Assembly: GCF_024518675.1 (NCBI RefSeq)
Contig: NZ_JANIGL010000002.1
Coordinates: 372,001 to 436,000 of the forward strand
DNA: 64,000 nucleotides
Source of the DNA: Pseudoalteromonas shioyasakiensis
Lineage (GTDB): Bacteria; Pseudomonadota; Gammaproteobacteria; Enterobacterales; Alteromonadaceae
Direction: 5' to 3'
Shown here: piece after piece, positions 36,634 to 45,789 of the stretch
Numbering within the stretch: the stretch's first letter is position 1
How the letters are laid out: each line of letters begins with the position of its first letter
The notes under the pieces: generated by a model
What the model was told of the DNA's origin: nothing
The model's input: the letters and a program-made list of their open reading frames with translations, nothing else
Database searches by the model: none
Made by a program: the position numbers and the translations under genes

Positions 36634-37080
36634 TTAAAGTGATCGACGTCTTTGAAAGAATTGATTAGAAGAAAATTCATCCAGCATTTTTTGTTCGTTT
36701 TTTAACATTAATGCATTTGCTTTTTGTTGTTGTTTCTCAATCAGTTTAGCAACAGCTTTGGCTTTAATTTGCTGCTTTAACCATAAACTTTGACGCTGAC
36801 TTACCACTTGCTTTGCAGTATTCACTGTCGTGGCTTGTTGCCGGATGGCTTCTTCTATTTTTGCAATAAAAGCATGGTATTGGCTAAAGCCTGCACTACT
36901 CAAACCAGACTGACCTTTTAAATGAAGTTGCTGCGTATATTCCATACGAAAATCATTTAAACCTTGCAGCTTTTGTTGATTCGCTTGAAAATGTTGCTGC
37001 GCCTGCAAGTAGTTCATCCGCAAGGATTCTTCTTTGTCTTGTTCTAATTTGAGCAGTAGATCAAGTTTATTATTTGCCAT
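36634..37080 (-). CDS. fliJ: Flagellar export chaperone FliJ
   Basis: A 148-residue, almost entirely coiled-coil protein rich in Gln, Lys and Leu, as FliJ always is. It sits on the FliI ATPase ring and links it to FlhA. Sequence conservation in the family is low; the position right after fliI, sharing one base, settles the call. Confidence 0.92.
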   Translation of the reverse strand: MANNKLDLLLKLEQDKEESLRMNYLQAQQHFQANQQKLQGLNDFRMEYTQQLHLKGQSGLSSAGFSQYHAFIAKIEEAIRQQATTVNTAKQVVSQRQSLWLKQQIKAKAVAKLIEKQQQKANALMLKNEQKMLDEFSSNQFFQRRRSL

Positions 37081-38414
37081 TATGCTTGTCCTAATAATTG
37101 AGCAAGCCCTTGTAAGCCTTCGTCATAACTGATCACATCTTTCATTCCCTGCTGCAAAAATGCATTGACCCGAGGCATCATATTAATAGCCTGATCAAGC
37201 ATTTGGTCGCTGCCTTTTTGATACGCCCCTAGGGTGATCATATCTTTATTCTGTTGGTACATGGAATAGACTTGCTTCAAGACCCTTGCTTGTTGCATAT
37301 GCGGCTCTGATACAACTTGGGGCATCACCCGCGAGATAGACTTTTCAATATCAATCGCCGGATAATGGCCGCTATCAGCTAAATCACGCGATAATACAAT
37401 GTGGCCATCTAAAATAGCACGTGCAGCATCGGCTATCGGGTCTTGCATATCATCCCCTTCACTGAGCACAGTAAAAAACGCAGTTATTGAGCCTTGCCCT
37501 TCCCCACCATTACCAGCACGCTCCACCAGCGCCGGTAGTTTTGCAAACACAGAAGGCGGGTAGCCTTTGGTTGCCGGTGGTTCACCGACCGCAAGTGCTA
37601 TTTCACGTTGCGCCATGGCATAACGTGTTACTGAGTCTAGTAACAATAAAACATTTAACCCTTGATCACGAAAGTACTCCGCAATGGTCACAGCACTTTC
37701 GCACCCTTTAAGGCGCATAAGCGGTGAGGCATCTGCGGGAGCTGCAACGACAACGGATCGTTTACGCCCTTCTACACCTAAAATTTCTTCAATAAACTCT
37801 TTAACTTCTCGGCCACGTTCCCCTACAAGACCAACAACAATAACATCGGCTTCTGAACCACGAGTCATCATACCAAGCAATACAGATTTACCCACACCAG
37901 AGCCAGCAAACAAGCCCATGCGCTGCCCCTGCCCTACGGTTATTACAGAGTTTATTGCTCGCACGCCCACATCCATAGGCTGACTAATTGGTCGCCTTGA
38001 TAACGGGTTTATAGTGTTTTGGGCAAACTTTAAATGCTCTTCTGCGTTAATAGGACCCAGTCCATCCAATGGACGACCTAAGCCATCAACGACGCGTCCC
38101 AGCAAACACATACCAACAGGCAAACCGGTTTCATTAACTTGTGGGATAACTCGAGCGCCAGGCAAAACACCTGAGATATGGTCGTTTGGCATTAAAAACA
38201 GTGTTTGGTCATTAAACCCGACAATTTCAGCATCAACAAAGCCATGCATAGTTTCAATTTTACATTGGCTGCCCACCGGTGCTCTAAGCCCTTTAGCTTC
38301 CAAAGTAAGGCCCACAACACGTGTGAGAATCCCCGCTACAGCGGGTGTCGGGCTATGAATATGTTTTTGGTAGTCTTGTAAGCGTTCGCTTAATGGCCGA
38401 AGTTGAGAACTCAT
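37080..38414 (-). CDS. fliI: Flagellar export ATPase FliI
   Basis: A 444-residue F1-beta-like ATPase with P loop [11 protein letters not shown] (about 170-180), [12 protein letters not shown] and the Walker [12 protein letters not shown] (about 262). It unfolds or releases export substrates with FliH and FliJ. Length and motifs are standard. Confidence 0.97.
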   Translation of the reverse strand: MSSQLRPLSERLQDYQKHIHSPTPAVAGILTRVVGLTLEAKGLRAPVGSQCKIETMHGFVDAEIVGFNDQTLFLMPNDHISGVLPGARVIPQVNETGLPVGMCLLGRVVDGLGRPLDGLGPINAEEHLKFAQNTINPLSRRPISQPMDVGVRAINSVITVGQGQRMGLFAGSGVGKSVLLGMMTRGSEADVIVVGLVGERGREVKEFIEEILGVEGRKRSVVVAAPADASPLMRLKGCESAVTIAEYFRDQGLNVLLLLDSVTRYAMAQREIALAVGEPPATKGYPPSVFAKLPALVERAGNGGEGQGSITAFFTVLSEGDDMQDPIADAARAILDGHIVLSRDLADSGHYPAIDIEKSISRVMPQVVSEPHMQQARVLKQVYSMYQQNKDMITLGAYQKGSDQMLDQAINMMPRVNAFLQQGMKDVISYDEGLQGLAQLLGQA

Positions 38415-38432
38415 TGCAAACCAATTATTGGG

Positions 38433-39248
38433 TTAGATACCACTACTATGCAAAAAACTATCCAACGTTTCTTTGACGCGGGTTTTCATGGTCATATCAA
38501 TGGATGATTGGGGGGTTTTAACTTGGCAGCCACCACGCTCTAAGGTTGGCTCAGGCACAAGCTGCCAATTACTTTGTGAGAGTGCATCTTCGCCATAGCT
38601 GCTTTTAATTAATTCGATATCCTCAGGGTTCAAGTGAATACGCACACTTTGTTGCTGCTCACCGAGCGCATCAATGGCTTGTTTGAGGCTATGCAATAAA
38701 ATCTCCGGAGAGGTTTTCACTTCTTGGTAAATCAACGCCTCAGCCAGCATAACAGCAAGTTGTATTAACTGCTTTTCAGCGTCTTCATCAACTTTACTAA
38801 GGGGGGTTGTTAGGCTATCTAATAACGTTTTTAGCCCCGTTAATTGCTCATCGATTAGGGGCTTAACTTCCTCATGTCCCTGTGTTTTTCCCAGTTCAAC
38901 ACCTTCTTTGTAACCAGCTTCTTTACCTTCAGATACGCCTTTTTCAAAGCCATCAATATAACCTTGCTCATGGCCTTGCTTTAAACCTTCTTCATACGCA
39001 TCTTGGCGAATTCGCTCAAGCTCAGCCATGGTTAAGTTTGGCAGCTCTTCTTCGGCCTCAGGCTCTTCAACAGCTTCCTCAACTTCTTTTTTATAAAGCT
39101 CGGCAAGTGGTGTTCCAAATGCTGTCGAACGACCATCGTACTGTCGCGTATCTTGAGTAACATCAGGAATAGGCCAGTTTTCTAATAACTCATCAACCGC
39201 TTCATTTGCATGCAGTGGCCTACCTTGAGTTGAGCGAGGTTTATTCAT
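38433..39248 (-). CDS. fliH: Flagellar export ATPase regulator FliH
   Basis: A 271-residue protein with a low-complexity N-terminal third, a Gly-x-x-x-Gly-rich helical repeat (about 90-130; EGLKQGHEQGYIDGFEKG) that is the FliH dimer signature, and a C-terminal V-ATPase-E-like domain (about 135-265). It anchors FliI at the C ring. It is 18 bp before fliI. Confidence 0.95.
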   Translation of the reverse strand: MNKPRSTQGRPLHANEAVDELLENWPIPDVTQDTRQYDGRSTAFGTPLAELYKKEVEEAVEEPEAEEELPNLTMAELERIRQDAYEEGLKQGHEQGYIDGFEKGVSEGKEAGYKEGVELGKTQGHEEVKPLIDEQLTGLKTLLDSLTTPLSKVDEDAEKQLIQLAVMLAEALIYQEVKTSPEILLHSLKQAIDALGEQQQSVRIHLNPEDIELIKSSYGEDALSQSNWQLVPEPTLERGGCQVKTPQSSIDMTMKTRVKETLDSFLHSSGI

Positions 39249-39251
39249 GGT

Positions 39252-40298
39252 TTACAAGAACTCCTCACCACCGCCGCCGCCAAGCATAATCTCACCTGAG
39301 TCAGCTAAACGTCGCGCTGTTGATAATATTTCTTTTTGTGCCGCTTCTACTTCACTAATACGCACCGGTGCCATAGCTTCTAAGTCATCGGCAAGCATAT
39401 CTGCAGCACGTTTTGACATATTACCCAATATTTTATCTTTTAATGCTTCGTCCGTGCCTTTAATCGCTTTCATCAGTACATCTTGCTGCACTTCACGTAA
39501 GATAGCTTGAATACCTCTGTCTTCAACATCTAATAGGTTTTCAAATACAAACATCAAGTCTTGAATTTGTTGCGACATCTCTTCGTCATGCTCTCGGATA
39601 GAGTCCATTAACTGACCTTCGATATTGGTATCTAGGTAGTTCATTATGTCTGCAGCAGCTTTTAGGCCGCCCATTTTCGCAGCTTGTGCACCCGCTTGAC
39701 CTGCGAATTGTTTTTCCATGATCTCGTTAAGCTCTTGCAATGCCGCTGGTTGAACTTCTTCAAGGTTGGCTATCCGCATGGTTAAATCTAAGCGCACTTT
39801 TTCAGGAAACTGCGCTAATATTTCGGCTGATTGCTCTGGCTCTAAATACGATAAAACAATGGTTTGTATTTGTGGATGCTCGTTGCGAATAATATTAGCA
39901 ACTTGTTTTGAGTCCATCCATTTTAATGAATCCAAACCTTTCGCGCCTGACCCCATGACTATTTGGTCAATTAAGCTGGCGGCTTTATCTTCACCCAGCG
40001 CTGCAGTAAGCGCCTTTTTAATAAAGTCTTCAGATTGGAAACCAATAGTACTAAAGCTTTGTATTTGTTCAATAAACAAGTTGTGGACTGCACTTATTTT
40101 GGCTTGTGATAAATCATCTATTGCCGCCATCGCCATGCCCACTTTTTGCACCTGCTTAGGTTCAAGGTGTTTTAAAATTTGCGCTGCGTCTTCTTCCGAT
40201 AAGCTCAACAATAAAATTGCTGCTTTATCTACGCCGTCTAATTTATCAACATCAAATGCTGCTGGCAGTTGTTTTTGTTCTAAGTCTTGATCAGTCAT
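39252..40298 (-). CDS. fliG: Flagellar switch protein FliG
   Basis: A 348-residue C-ring protein with three armadillo-like domains; the torque helix (about 285-320) carries charged residues in KDKILGNMSKRAADMLADDLEAMAPVR. It transmits stator force. It overlaps the fliF stop by 8 bp. A Gly-rich C-terminal end (GGGGG) is present. Confidence 0.97.
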   Translation of the reverse strand: MTDQDLEQKQLPAAFDVDKLDGVDKAAILLLSLSEEDAAQILKHLEPKQVQKVGMAMAAIDDLSQAKISAVHNLFIEQIQSFSTIGFQSEDFIKKALTAALGEDKAASLIDQIVMGSGAKGLDSLKWMDSKQVANIIRNEHPQIQTIVLSYLEPEQSAEILAQFPEKVRLDLTMRIANLEEVQPAALQELNEIMEKQFAGQAGAQAAKMGGLKAAADIMNYLDTNIEGQLMDSIREHDEEMSQQIQDLMFVFENLLDVEDRGIQAILREVQQDVLMKAIKGTDEALKDKILGNMSKRAADMLADDLEAMAPVRISEVEAAQKEILSTARRLADSGEIMLGGGGGEEFL

Positions 40299-42006
40299 CT
40301 TCGGTTAACCACGCTTTCACAACCTGTGAGGATAGTTCTGGTTCATTCGCAACTAAGGCACGAACGGCTTTGAGTAAGTCTTCGTCGCCATGTAAGTCTG
40401 GTAGTTGCAGTGTACCATCACTTGAGAAGCCAACCGAAGCAGAATCAAAATCTTTATTTAGCATATCTAGCGTGTTATCGCCAATATCAACGCCTGAGCT
40501 TAGTGCATCATCATCATATTCTTCAAGTGTGTCGTCTGGGTAAATTAAGCGTTTCAGCATAGGTTTAACCACAGCCATAATCAATACAATAATGACTAAT
40601 GCGCCGAGCACTAAACGAACCACTTTCATAAACCAGCTTTGCTCCCAAAGCGGTATTTCTTCTAACACGTCTAATTGCTCACGTACAAATGGCACCGTAA
40701 CGACTTCTAATGCATCACCACGTTGTAAATCAAAACCAACCCCACCTTGTAATAAGCGACGGATATTTGACAGCGCTTCAACGGAGCGCGGCACCATAGT
40801 GGTTTCACCGTTTTCACCCACAGTGGGCAAGTAGTCCACAGCCACTGATACACTGATGCGACGTATTACTCCACTTTGCTGACGCTTGTGAGAAATTGTG
40901 GTATCCAGTTCATAATTACGGGTAGCTTCTTTATGGCTGCTACTTGGCGTAGTGCCAGTGCCTGCACCACCTTGGCCTGCCACTTCTGGAATATTAGAGT
41001 TTGTAGGTGGTTGGTTGGTGAGCGCACCTGGTATACCTACCGCAAGGCCACCAATGTTATTCTCTTCAAAAGTTGTTTCACTTCGAACCGCAGGTAAATC
41101 TGGGTTATAACGTTTTTGTGTTTCTTCAACTGCACTAAAGTCCATGCTTAAATCAACTTGCGCAGTATAATTGCCCATACCAACAACTGGCATCAAAATG
41201 CTGTCGATTTTTTGTAAGTACTCTTGTTCGCGCTTACGTTCAATATCATATTCTTTACGAGAGCGTGCCGCTAATGAGCTTTGTGAACCTGAATTAAGTA
41301 AGCGGCCATTTTGATCAGTCACTGTGACCCGCGTAGGTGATAAGCCTTGTACCGCTGAGGCAATAATATCAACAATTGAGTCAACTTCTTCACTATCAAG
41401 CATTCTGCCGCGCTTGAGTGTTAAAACCACTGTAGCAGAAGGTTCTTTTTCACGACGAGCAAACACATTTTCTTTTGGAATAGCGAGTAATACTTTAGCG
41501 CGGGTGACGTTTTTTAATTCTTCAATAGTACGTGCTAATTGCTGCTCACGGCCATGCTTTAAGCGTTCACGCTCTAAACGCTGACTTACACCAAAGCCCA
41601 TATCTTGCATTATAATATCAGTGCCAGAGCTCGGCGCTTGATCTAGCCCTTCACGGGTCATAAGCAGTTTAATATTCTGATATTCCCCCTCTGCAACTGA
41701 AATGACATTGCCATCCAGCTCATATTCAATCTTTTGCGCATCTAAAAAATCAAGGGTTTGAATTAACTCTTCTGTTGGCATTTTACCCAGCGGGCGCATA
41801 TCTGGCTGACGAGCCCAAATAATCACAAAAATTGCGATAGCTAAACAAATAGCGAGGGCGATGATCAAAGTCACTTGGCGTAATACATCAACACCATTTA
41901 ATGCGCTTAAGTAGCCTGACTTTTGCTCTTGTTGATCGTCATTATCAGCTTGGTCGATACCGCCACCAGCTAATGCTAAGTCGGTTGATTGATTAGATTG
42001 CGCCAC
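40291..42006 (-). CDS. fliF: Flagellar MS-ring protein FliF
   Basis: A 571-residue protein with two transmembrane helices (about 37-57 and 461-481), periplasmic ring-building domains between them (LMTREGLDQAPSSGTDIIMQDMGFG near 102) and a C-terminal peptide (about 545-571) that binds FliG. It is the base on which the motor and export gate assemble. Confidence 0.97.
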   Translation of the reverse strand: MAQSNQSTDLALAGGGIDQADNDDQQEQKSGYLSALNGVDVLRQVTLIIALAICLAIAIFVIIWARQPDMRPLGKMPTEELIQTLDFLDAQKIEYELDGNVISVAEGEYQNIKLLMTREGLDQAPSSGTDIIMQDMGFGVSQRLERERLKHGREQQLARTIEELKNVTRAKVLLAIPKENVFARREKEPSATVVLTLKRGRMLDSEEVDSIVDIIASAVQGLSPTRVTVTDQNGRLLNSGSQSSLAARSRKEYDIERKREQEYLQKIDSILMPVVGMGNYTAQVDLSMDFSAVEETQKRYNPDLPAVRSETTFEENNIGGLAVGIPGALTNQPPTNSNIPEVAGQGGAGTGTTPSSSHKEATRNYELDTTISHKRQQSGVIRRISVSVAVDYLPTVGENGETTMVPRSVEALSNIRRLLQGGVGFDLQRGDALEVVTVPFVREQLDVLEEIPLWEQSWFMKVVRLVLGALVIIVLIMAVVKPMLKRLIYPDDTLEEYDDDALSSGVDIGDNTLDMLNKDFDSASVGFSSDGTLQLPDLHGDEDLLKAVRALVANEPELSSQVVKAWLTEDD

Positions 42007-42026
42007 AATAATTCTCCACTACCTAA

Positions 42027-42359
42027 TTAAACAGGCATGTTCATGATTTCTTTATAAGACTCAACAAGCTTATTACGAACTTGAACTGTCGCCTCAAAAG
42101 CAACTGATGATTTTTGCGATGCAATCATCACTTCAGCAAGCGATACACTGCGATCTCCCATTTCTAAAGCCGTTACTTTTTGTTTTGCTTCTTGTTGATG
42201 ATTATTAACGGTGTCGAGAGCGTTAGTTAATAAGTCACCAAATTGTGCTGATGAAGTAGGTTGAGCTTGCGTTGGGATCACATTACTTGTGTTACTACGG
42301 CCAGCTTCTAAAGCCATTGACTGCATTTCTTGGAATAACGCGCTATTTTGAATTTTCAT
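42027..42359 (-). CDS. fliE: MS ring-rod junction protein FliE
   Basis: A 110-residue small export substrate. The C-terminal half (about 60-110; SLAEVMIASQKSSVAFEATVQVRNKLVESYKEIMNM) is the conserved FliE helix. It joins the rod to the MS ring and opens the export gate. It is the first gene of the fliEFGHIJ string and has a sigma-54 promoter candidate 40 bp upstream. Confidence 0.96.
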   Translation of the reverse strand: MKIQNSALFQEMQSMALEAGRSNTSNVIPTQAQPTSSAQFGDLLTNALDTVNNHQQEAKQKVTALEMGDRSVSLAEVMIASQKSSVAFEATVQVRNKLVESYKEIMNMPV

Positions 42360-42398
42360 AATTATCTCTGACGATGCACTTTACTAATAACCTAATAA

Positions 42399-42414
42399 AG
42401 CACAAACCATGCCA
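42399..42414 (-). promoter_or_regulatory. Sigma-54 promoter of fliE
   Basis: On the minus strand TGGCATGGTTTGTGCT matches the sigma-54 consensus at TGGCA and TGC, with the required 10 bp between GG and GC. The predicted start, near 42388, gives a leader of about 29 nt. The activator is probably FlrC, encoded just upstream. Confidence 0.82.
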
Positions 42415-42476
42415 TAAATTATAATTTTAAAATTCAACACCTTAGCGTGGATTTAGGCGTGTCAGGGTTTTGACAT

Positions 42477-42505
42477 AGTAACGCTCAGCAGTGCTGAGCG
42501 TTACT
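42477..42505. terminator. Strong inverted repeat after flrC, possible terminator
   Basis: AGTAACGCTCAGCA (42477-42490) and TGCTGAGCGTTACT (42492-42505) form a perfect 14-bp stem around one base. It lies 22 bp past the flrC stop. There is no T run on the minus strand, so it may act with Rho or as an mRNA-end stabiliser rather than as an intrinsic terminator. Confidence 0.55.
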
Positions 42506-42527
42506 TTATAGTGGAGCTCGTTGCGGA

Positions 42528-43949
42528 TTAAGCAGGTAATGCAATTCCTAAGTCGCGCATTTGTGCTAGCTTATATCGTAGAGTTCGAGGACTGATCCCC
42601 AAGGTTTCGGCTACGTCTTTACGCTTACCTTGGCAGCGAGTGAGTGTTTCAAGAATAATGCGATGCTCTTTATCTTTTAGCTCATCTTTATAGGTGCCCG
42701 AATCTAAGCTTGGTAATTCAGTCACCGGTTCTGCCGGCTCTGTTTTTGCTGCAATAGTTGGCGTGACTGCATCATAATAAGCTTGATTGGTAGTAGCGGT
42801 TTTACCTGCAAAAGCAGTTGTTGTTAGGTTTTCAATAAAAATGGCGCTTTCATCTATTACATCACCTTGGCGTAAAATCAACGCTCGTTGGATCACATTA
42901 TCGAGTTCTCGAACATTACCCGGCCATTCATGAGAGAGTAACTTTTGTTGTGCTTGCTCACTAAGACGGGCAATTGACTCTTTGCTCTTAGCTAAATGTC
43001 GCTCAATTAAGTGATTGGCGAGTACAACAATATCACCAGGGCGCTCACATAAAGGCCGCCACATTAAGGGGAATACATTGAGCCTATAATATAAATCTTC
43101 TCTAAACTGATGCTCACTTACTGCCTCTTTTAAGTCTCGGTTACTGGTTGCAAGTACGCGAACATCAAGCTTAATCGTTTTACGTCCACCTAAGCGCTCA
43201 ACTTCACGCTCTTGCAGTACACGTAGTAATTTAGCTTGTAAGCTCAAATCCATCTCGGTAATTTCATCCAATAATATAGTACCGCCTTGGGCTTGCTCAA
43301 ACTTACCAGGGCAAGCCTGAATAGCCCCGGTAAACGCACCTTTTTCATAACCGAATAATGTGGCTTCAAGCATGTTTTCTGGTATTGCCGCACAATTAAT
43401 TGCTACAAACGGTTCACTTGAGCGCTCTGACTTATCATGAATATAACGAGCCAGCACCTCTTTACCAGAGCCACTTGGGCCTAACACCATTACGCTGGCA
43501 TCAGATTTTGCCACTTTGCTGGCAAGCTCTAATAATTGGATACTTGATGGATCAGCGACAATTGGACCATCAGTTTCTTTTTCCGGCTCAGGCAAATAAC
43601 GGCTGACCATATTTAATAGCACTTCAGGTGCAAATGGTTTTGCCATGTAATCAATGGCCCCCAAGCGCATGGCTTCAACTGCATCATCGATAGTGGCGTA
43701 TGCCGTCATCATGAGTACAGGTAAATCAGGGTAGTTTAAATTAATGCTGCGTAATAAATCGAGCCCGCTCATCGCCCCCATTTGAACATCACTAACCACT
43801 AGCGAGAAATTATCTTTTTTTAGTAGCAACATTGCTTGCTCAGCACTGTCGGCTGCAACACATGCAATACCCGACATTTCTAATGTATCAATCAGCGCTT
43901 CGCGAAGACCTGCGTCATCTTCAACAACTAAAATAGTGTTATTACTCAT
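42528..43949 (-). CDS. flrC: Sigma-54 flagellar response regulator FlrC (FleR)
   Basis: A 473-residue activator: receiver domain (about 1-120, phospho-acceptor Asp54 in VSDVQMG), AAA+ domain (about 145-370; GPSGSGKE Walker A, the sigma-54-contacting loop GAFTGA, and ILLDEI Walker B) and a C-terminal Fis-type helix-turn-helix (about 430-465). When phosphorylated by FlrB it turns on basal-body, hook and export genes from sigma-54 promoters. Three of the sigma-54 sites in the window are plausible targets. It overlaps flrB by 4 bp. Confidence 0.95.
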   Translation of the reverse strand: MSNNTILVVEDDAGLREALIDTLEMSGIACVAADSAEQAMLLLKKDNFSLVVSDVQMGAMSGLDLLRSINLNYPDLPVLMMTAYATIDDAVEAMRLGAIDYMAKPFAPEVLLNMVSRYLPEPEKETDGPIVADPSSIQLLELASKVAKSDASVMVLGPSGSGKEVLARYIHDKSERSSEPFVAINCAAIPENMLEATLFGYEKGAFTGAIQACPGKFEQAQGGTILLDEITEMDLSLQAKLLRVLQEREVERLGGRKTIKLDVRVLATSNRDLKEAVSEHQFREDLYYRLNVFPLMWRPLCERPGDIVVLANHLIERHLAKSKESIARLSEQAQQKLLSHEWPGNVRELDNVIQRALILRQGDVIDESAIFIENLTTTAFAGKTATTNQAYYDAVTPTIAAKTEPAEPVTELPSLDSGTYKDELKDKEHRIILETLTRCQGKRKDVAETLGISPRTLRYKLAQMRDLGIALPA

Positions 43950-45058
43950 AATGCCTCCACCGGTTTAGGTTCAGTACAAATAGGCAGTAAAATGCTAAAG
44001 CATGCGCCGCCTTGTGTATTGTTAGCCACTTCAACTCGCCCTTGGTGAGCACTTGCTACGGAGCTCACAACAGCTAAGCCAAGGCCTGTCCCCTGACTTT
44101 TAGTGGTAAAGAAAGGTTCAAATAGTTTTTCCGCTTGACTCATATCAACCCCAGGTCCGTTATCGCATACACTGATACGCACATGACTTTCAGATTGAGT
44201 ATCTCTCACTGCATTTACTTTCACTAACGCACTTGAGCCAATTACTTGAATGCTGTTATGAATTAAATTTTGAATCGCACTGGCTAAGGCCGTTTTATTG
44301 CCCATAATGGCAATATCGGGCTCCGGTAAATTAACCTCAAGTTCACTATTATTAAGTGCAACCATGGCATCTGAGCCGGCTTTGACTTCACTTAGCAATT
44401 GCTGCATAGAGACTTGCTCTACAACTTGCTGGTCACCGCTTTTTGCAAACAGCAGCATATCGTTTACTTGTGTTTCAAGATCTTTCAAGCGCGACATCAG
44501 CTTAGTATGAAAATTACCACGAGAAGTTTCAGGTAAACGTTTAGAGCCCAAATTAGCCGCGTATAACATAGCTGCAGATAACGGTGTTCTAACTTGATGT
44601 GCTAACGACGCCACCATTTTACCCAATGCACTCAAACGCTGCATGTGGGCAACACGCGTTTGTAAGCGCCGTGTTTCAGTTAGATCCGTCATCAATATTA
44701 ACTGGCCAGGCTCTGGCGCTAACGCAGTAATATCTAACTTGATTAATCGACCATCTTTTAAAGAGACTTCATGACCATCATCTTGCTGAGGACGAAATGA
44801 TCGCTGAATAATGCTGAACCACTTTTCACCTTCTAATGGCTCACCTAACATATCAATGGCAATTTGATTAGCCTTAGCAATCATGCCACGGCCGTCAAGT
44901 ACGATAACGCCAGCAGGCATAGTGTCGACCAAATGACTTAACCAACTCGCTTGTTGACGAAGCTCACTCAACTCCCCTACATACTCTTCTTGTTGCAGGC
45001 ATGGGTTATATTGATTAGTTGTGATAAATTGTGGTTTTAACACATTTGCAAGTGCCAT
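43946..45058 (-). CDS. flrB: Flagellar sensor kinase FlrB (FleS)
   Basis: A 370-residue cytoplasmic histidine kinase with a PAS domain (about 38-130), a HisKA dimerisation helix with His154 (LAHQVRTPLSAA) and an ATPase domain with N box NLIHNS, G1 DNGPGV and G2 GTGLGL. No membrane helix is present, as in FlrB/FleS. It phosphorylates FlrC. A sigma-54 promoter candidate precedes it, but no flrA gene: the next gene upstream is the divergent tag. Confidence 0.94.
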   Translation of the reverse strand: MALANVLKPQFITTNQYNPCLQQEEYVGELSELRQQASWLSHLVDTMPAGVIVLDGRGMIAKANQIAIDMLGEPLEGEKWFSIIQRSFRPQQDDGHEVSLKDGRLIKLDITALAPEPGQLILMTDLTETRRLQTRVAHMQRLSALGKMVASLAHQVRTPLSAAMLYAANLGSKRLPETSRGNFHTKLMSRLKDLETQVNDMLLFAKSGDQQVVEQVSMQQLLSEVKAGSDAMVALNNSELEVNLPEPDIAIMGNKTALASAIQNLIHNSIQVIGSSALVKVNAVRDTQSESHVRISVCDNGPGVDMSQAEKLFEPFFTTKSQGTGLGLAVVSSVASAHQGRVEVANNTQGGACFSILLPICTEPKPVEAL

Positions 45059-45093
45059 AGTTAACTCTCTAAAAGGTTCTCTATGGTGATAAA

Positions 45094-45110
45094 TGCACGA
45101 TCTATACCAA
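45094..45110 (-). promoter_or_regulatory. Sigma-54 promoter candidate for flrBC
   Basis: On the minus strand TTGGTATAGATCGTGCA has GG-N10-GC with TTGG and TGCA conserved. The predicted start near 45083 leaves about 25 nt before the flrB ATG. In Vibrio the flrBC promoter is sigma-54-dependent and FlrA-activated. Confidence 0.7.
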
Positions 45111-45184
45111 AATTATATTTACTAAAATTCATGGACTTAGCGTGAAAGTAGCGCGACAATAAACTGACACAAGGAAAACACACA

Positions 45185-45763
45185 ATGACGAAAAAAAAGC
45201 TGTGCCGTTGCCCATGGCTAGATACATCAAAGCCAGATTATGTCGCCTATCATGATGAAGAATGGGGCGTACCTTTATATGACGACCAAAAATTATTTGA
45301 GTTTATAACACTTGAATCCGCCCAAGCAGGACTAAGTTGGTACACCATTTTAAAAAAACGAGATGGTTATCGCCGCGCATTTTTAAATTTTGACGTAGAA
45401 AAAGTAGCGCAAATGAATGAGCACGATGTTGAGCGGTTAATGCTGGATGAAAGCATAATACGCAACCGCTTAAAAATTGCTGCCACTATCAATAACGCGA
45501 AGCGATTTTTAGAAATTCAGCAAGAATTTGGCAGCTTTAGCAACTATCAATGGCAATTTGTTGGCGGTAAGCCATTAGTGAATGATTTAGATATACTCAG
45601 TGACTACCCCGCAATTACCGAGGCATCCACAGCTTTCGCTAAAGATTTAAAAAAACGCGGCTTTAAATTTTTAGGCCCAACCACTGTTTACGCGCACATG
45701 CAGGCATGCGGTATGGTTAACGATCACAGTAATGATTGTTTTCGTAAAGCAGAATTAATTTAA
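45185..45763 (+). CDS. tag: DNA-3-methyladenine glycosylase I (Tag)
   Basis: A 192-residue base-excision repair enzyme. The CPW start, YHDEEWGVP (about 22-30), QAGLSWYTILKKR (about 47-59) and the C-terminal RGFKFLGPTTVYAHMQACGMVNDH match E. coli Tag closely. The zinc site is made by an N-terminal Cys and His23 with His and Cys in NDHSNDC near the end. It removes 3-methyladenine from alkylated DNA. It has an AAGGA ribosome site and is read divergently from flrB. Confidence 0.95.
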   Translation: MTKKKLCRCPWLDTSKPDYVAYHDEEWGVPLYDDQKLFEFITLESAQAGLSWYTILKKRDGYRRAFLNFDVEKVAQMNEHDVERLMLDESIIRNRLKIAATINNAKRFLEIQQEFGSFSNYQWQFVGGKPLVNDLDILSDYPAITEASTAFAKDLKKRGFKFLGPTTVYAHMQACGMVNDHSNDCFRKAELI

Positions 45764-45789
45764 GTATCTAATTAAAAGAATAAATGCCT

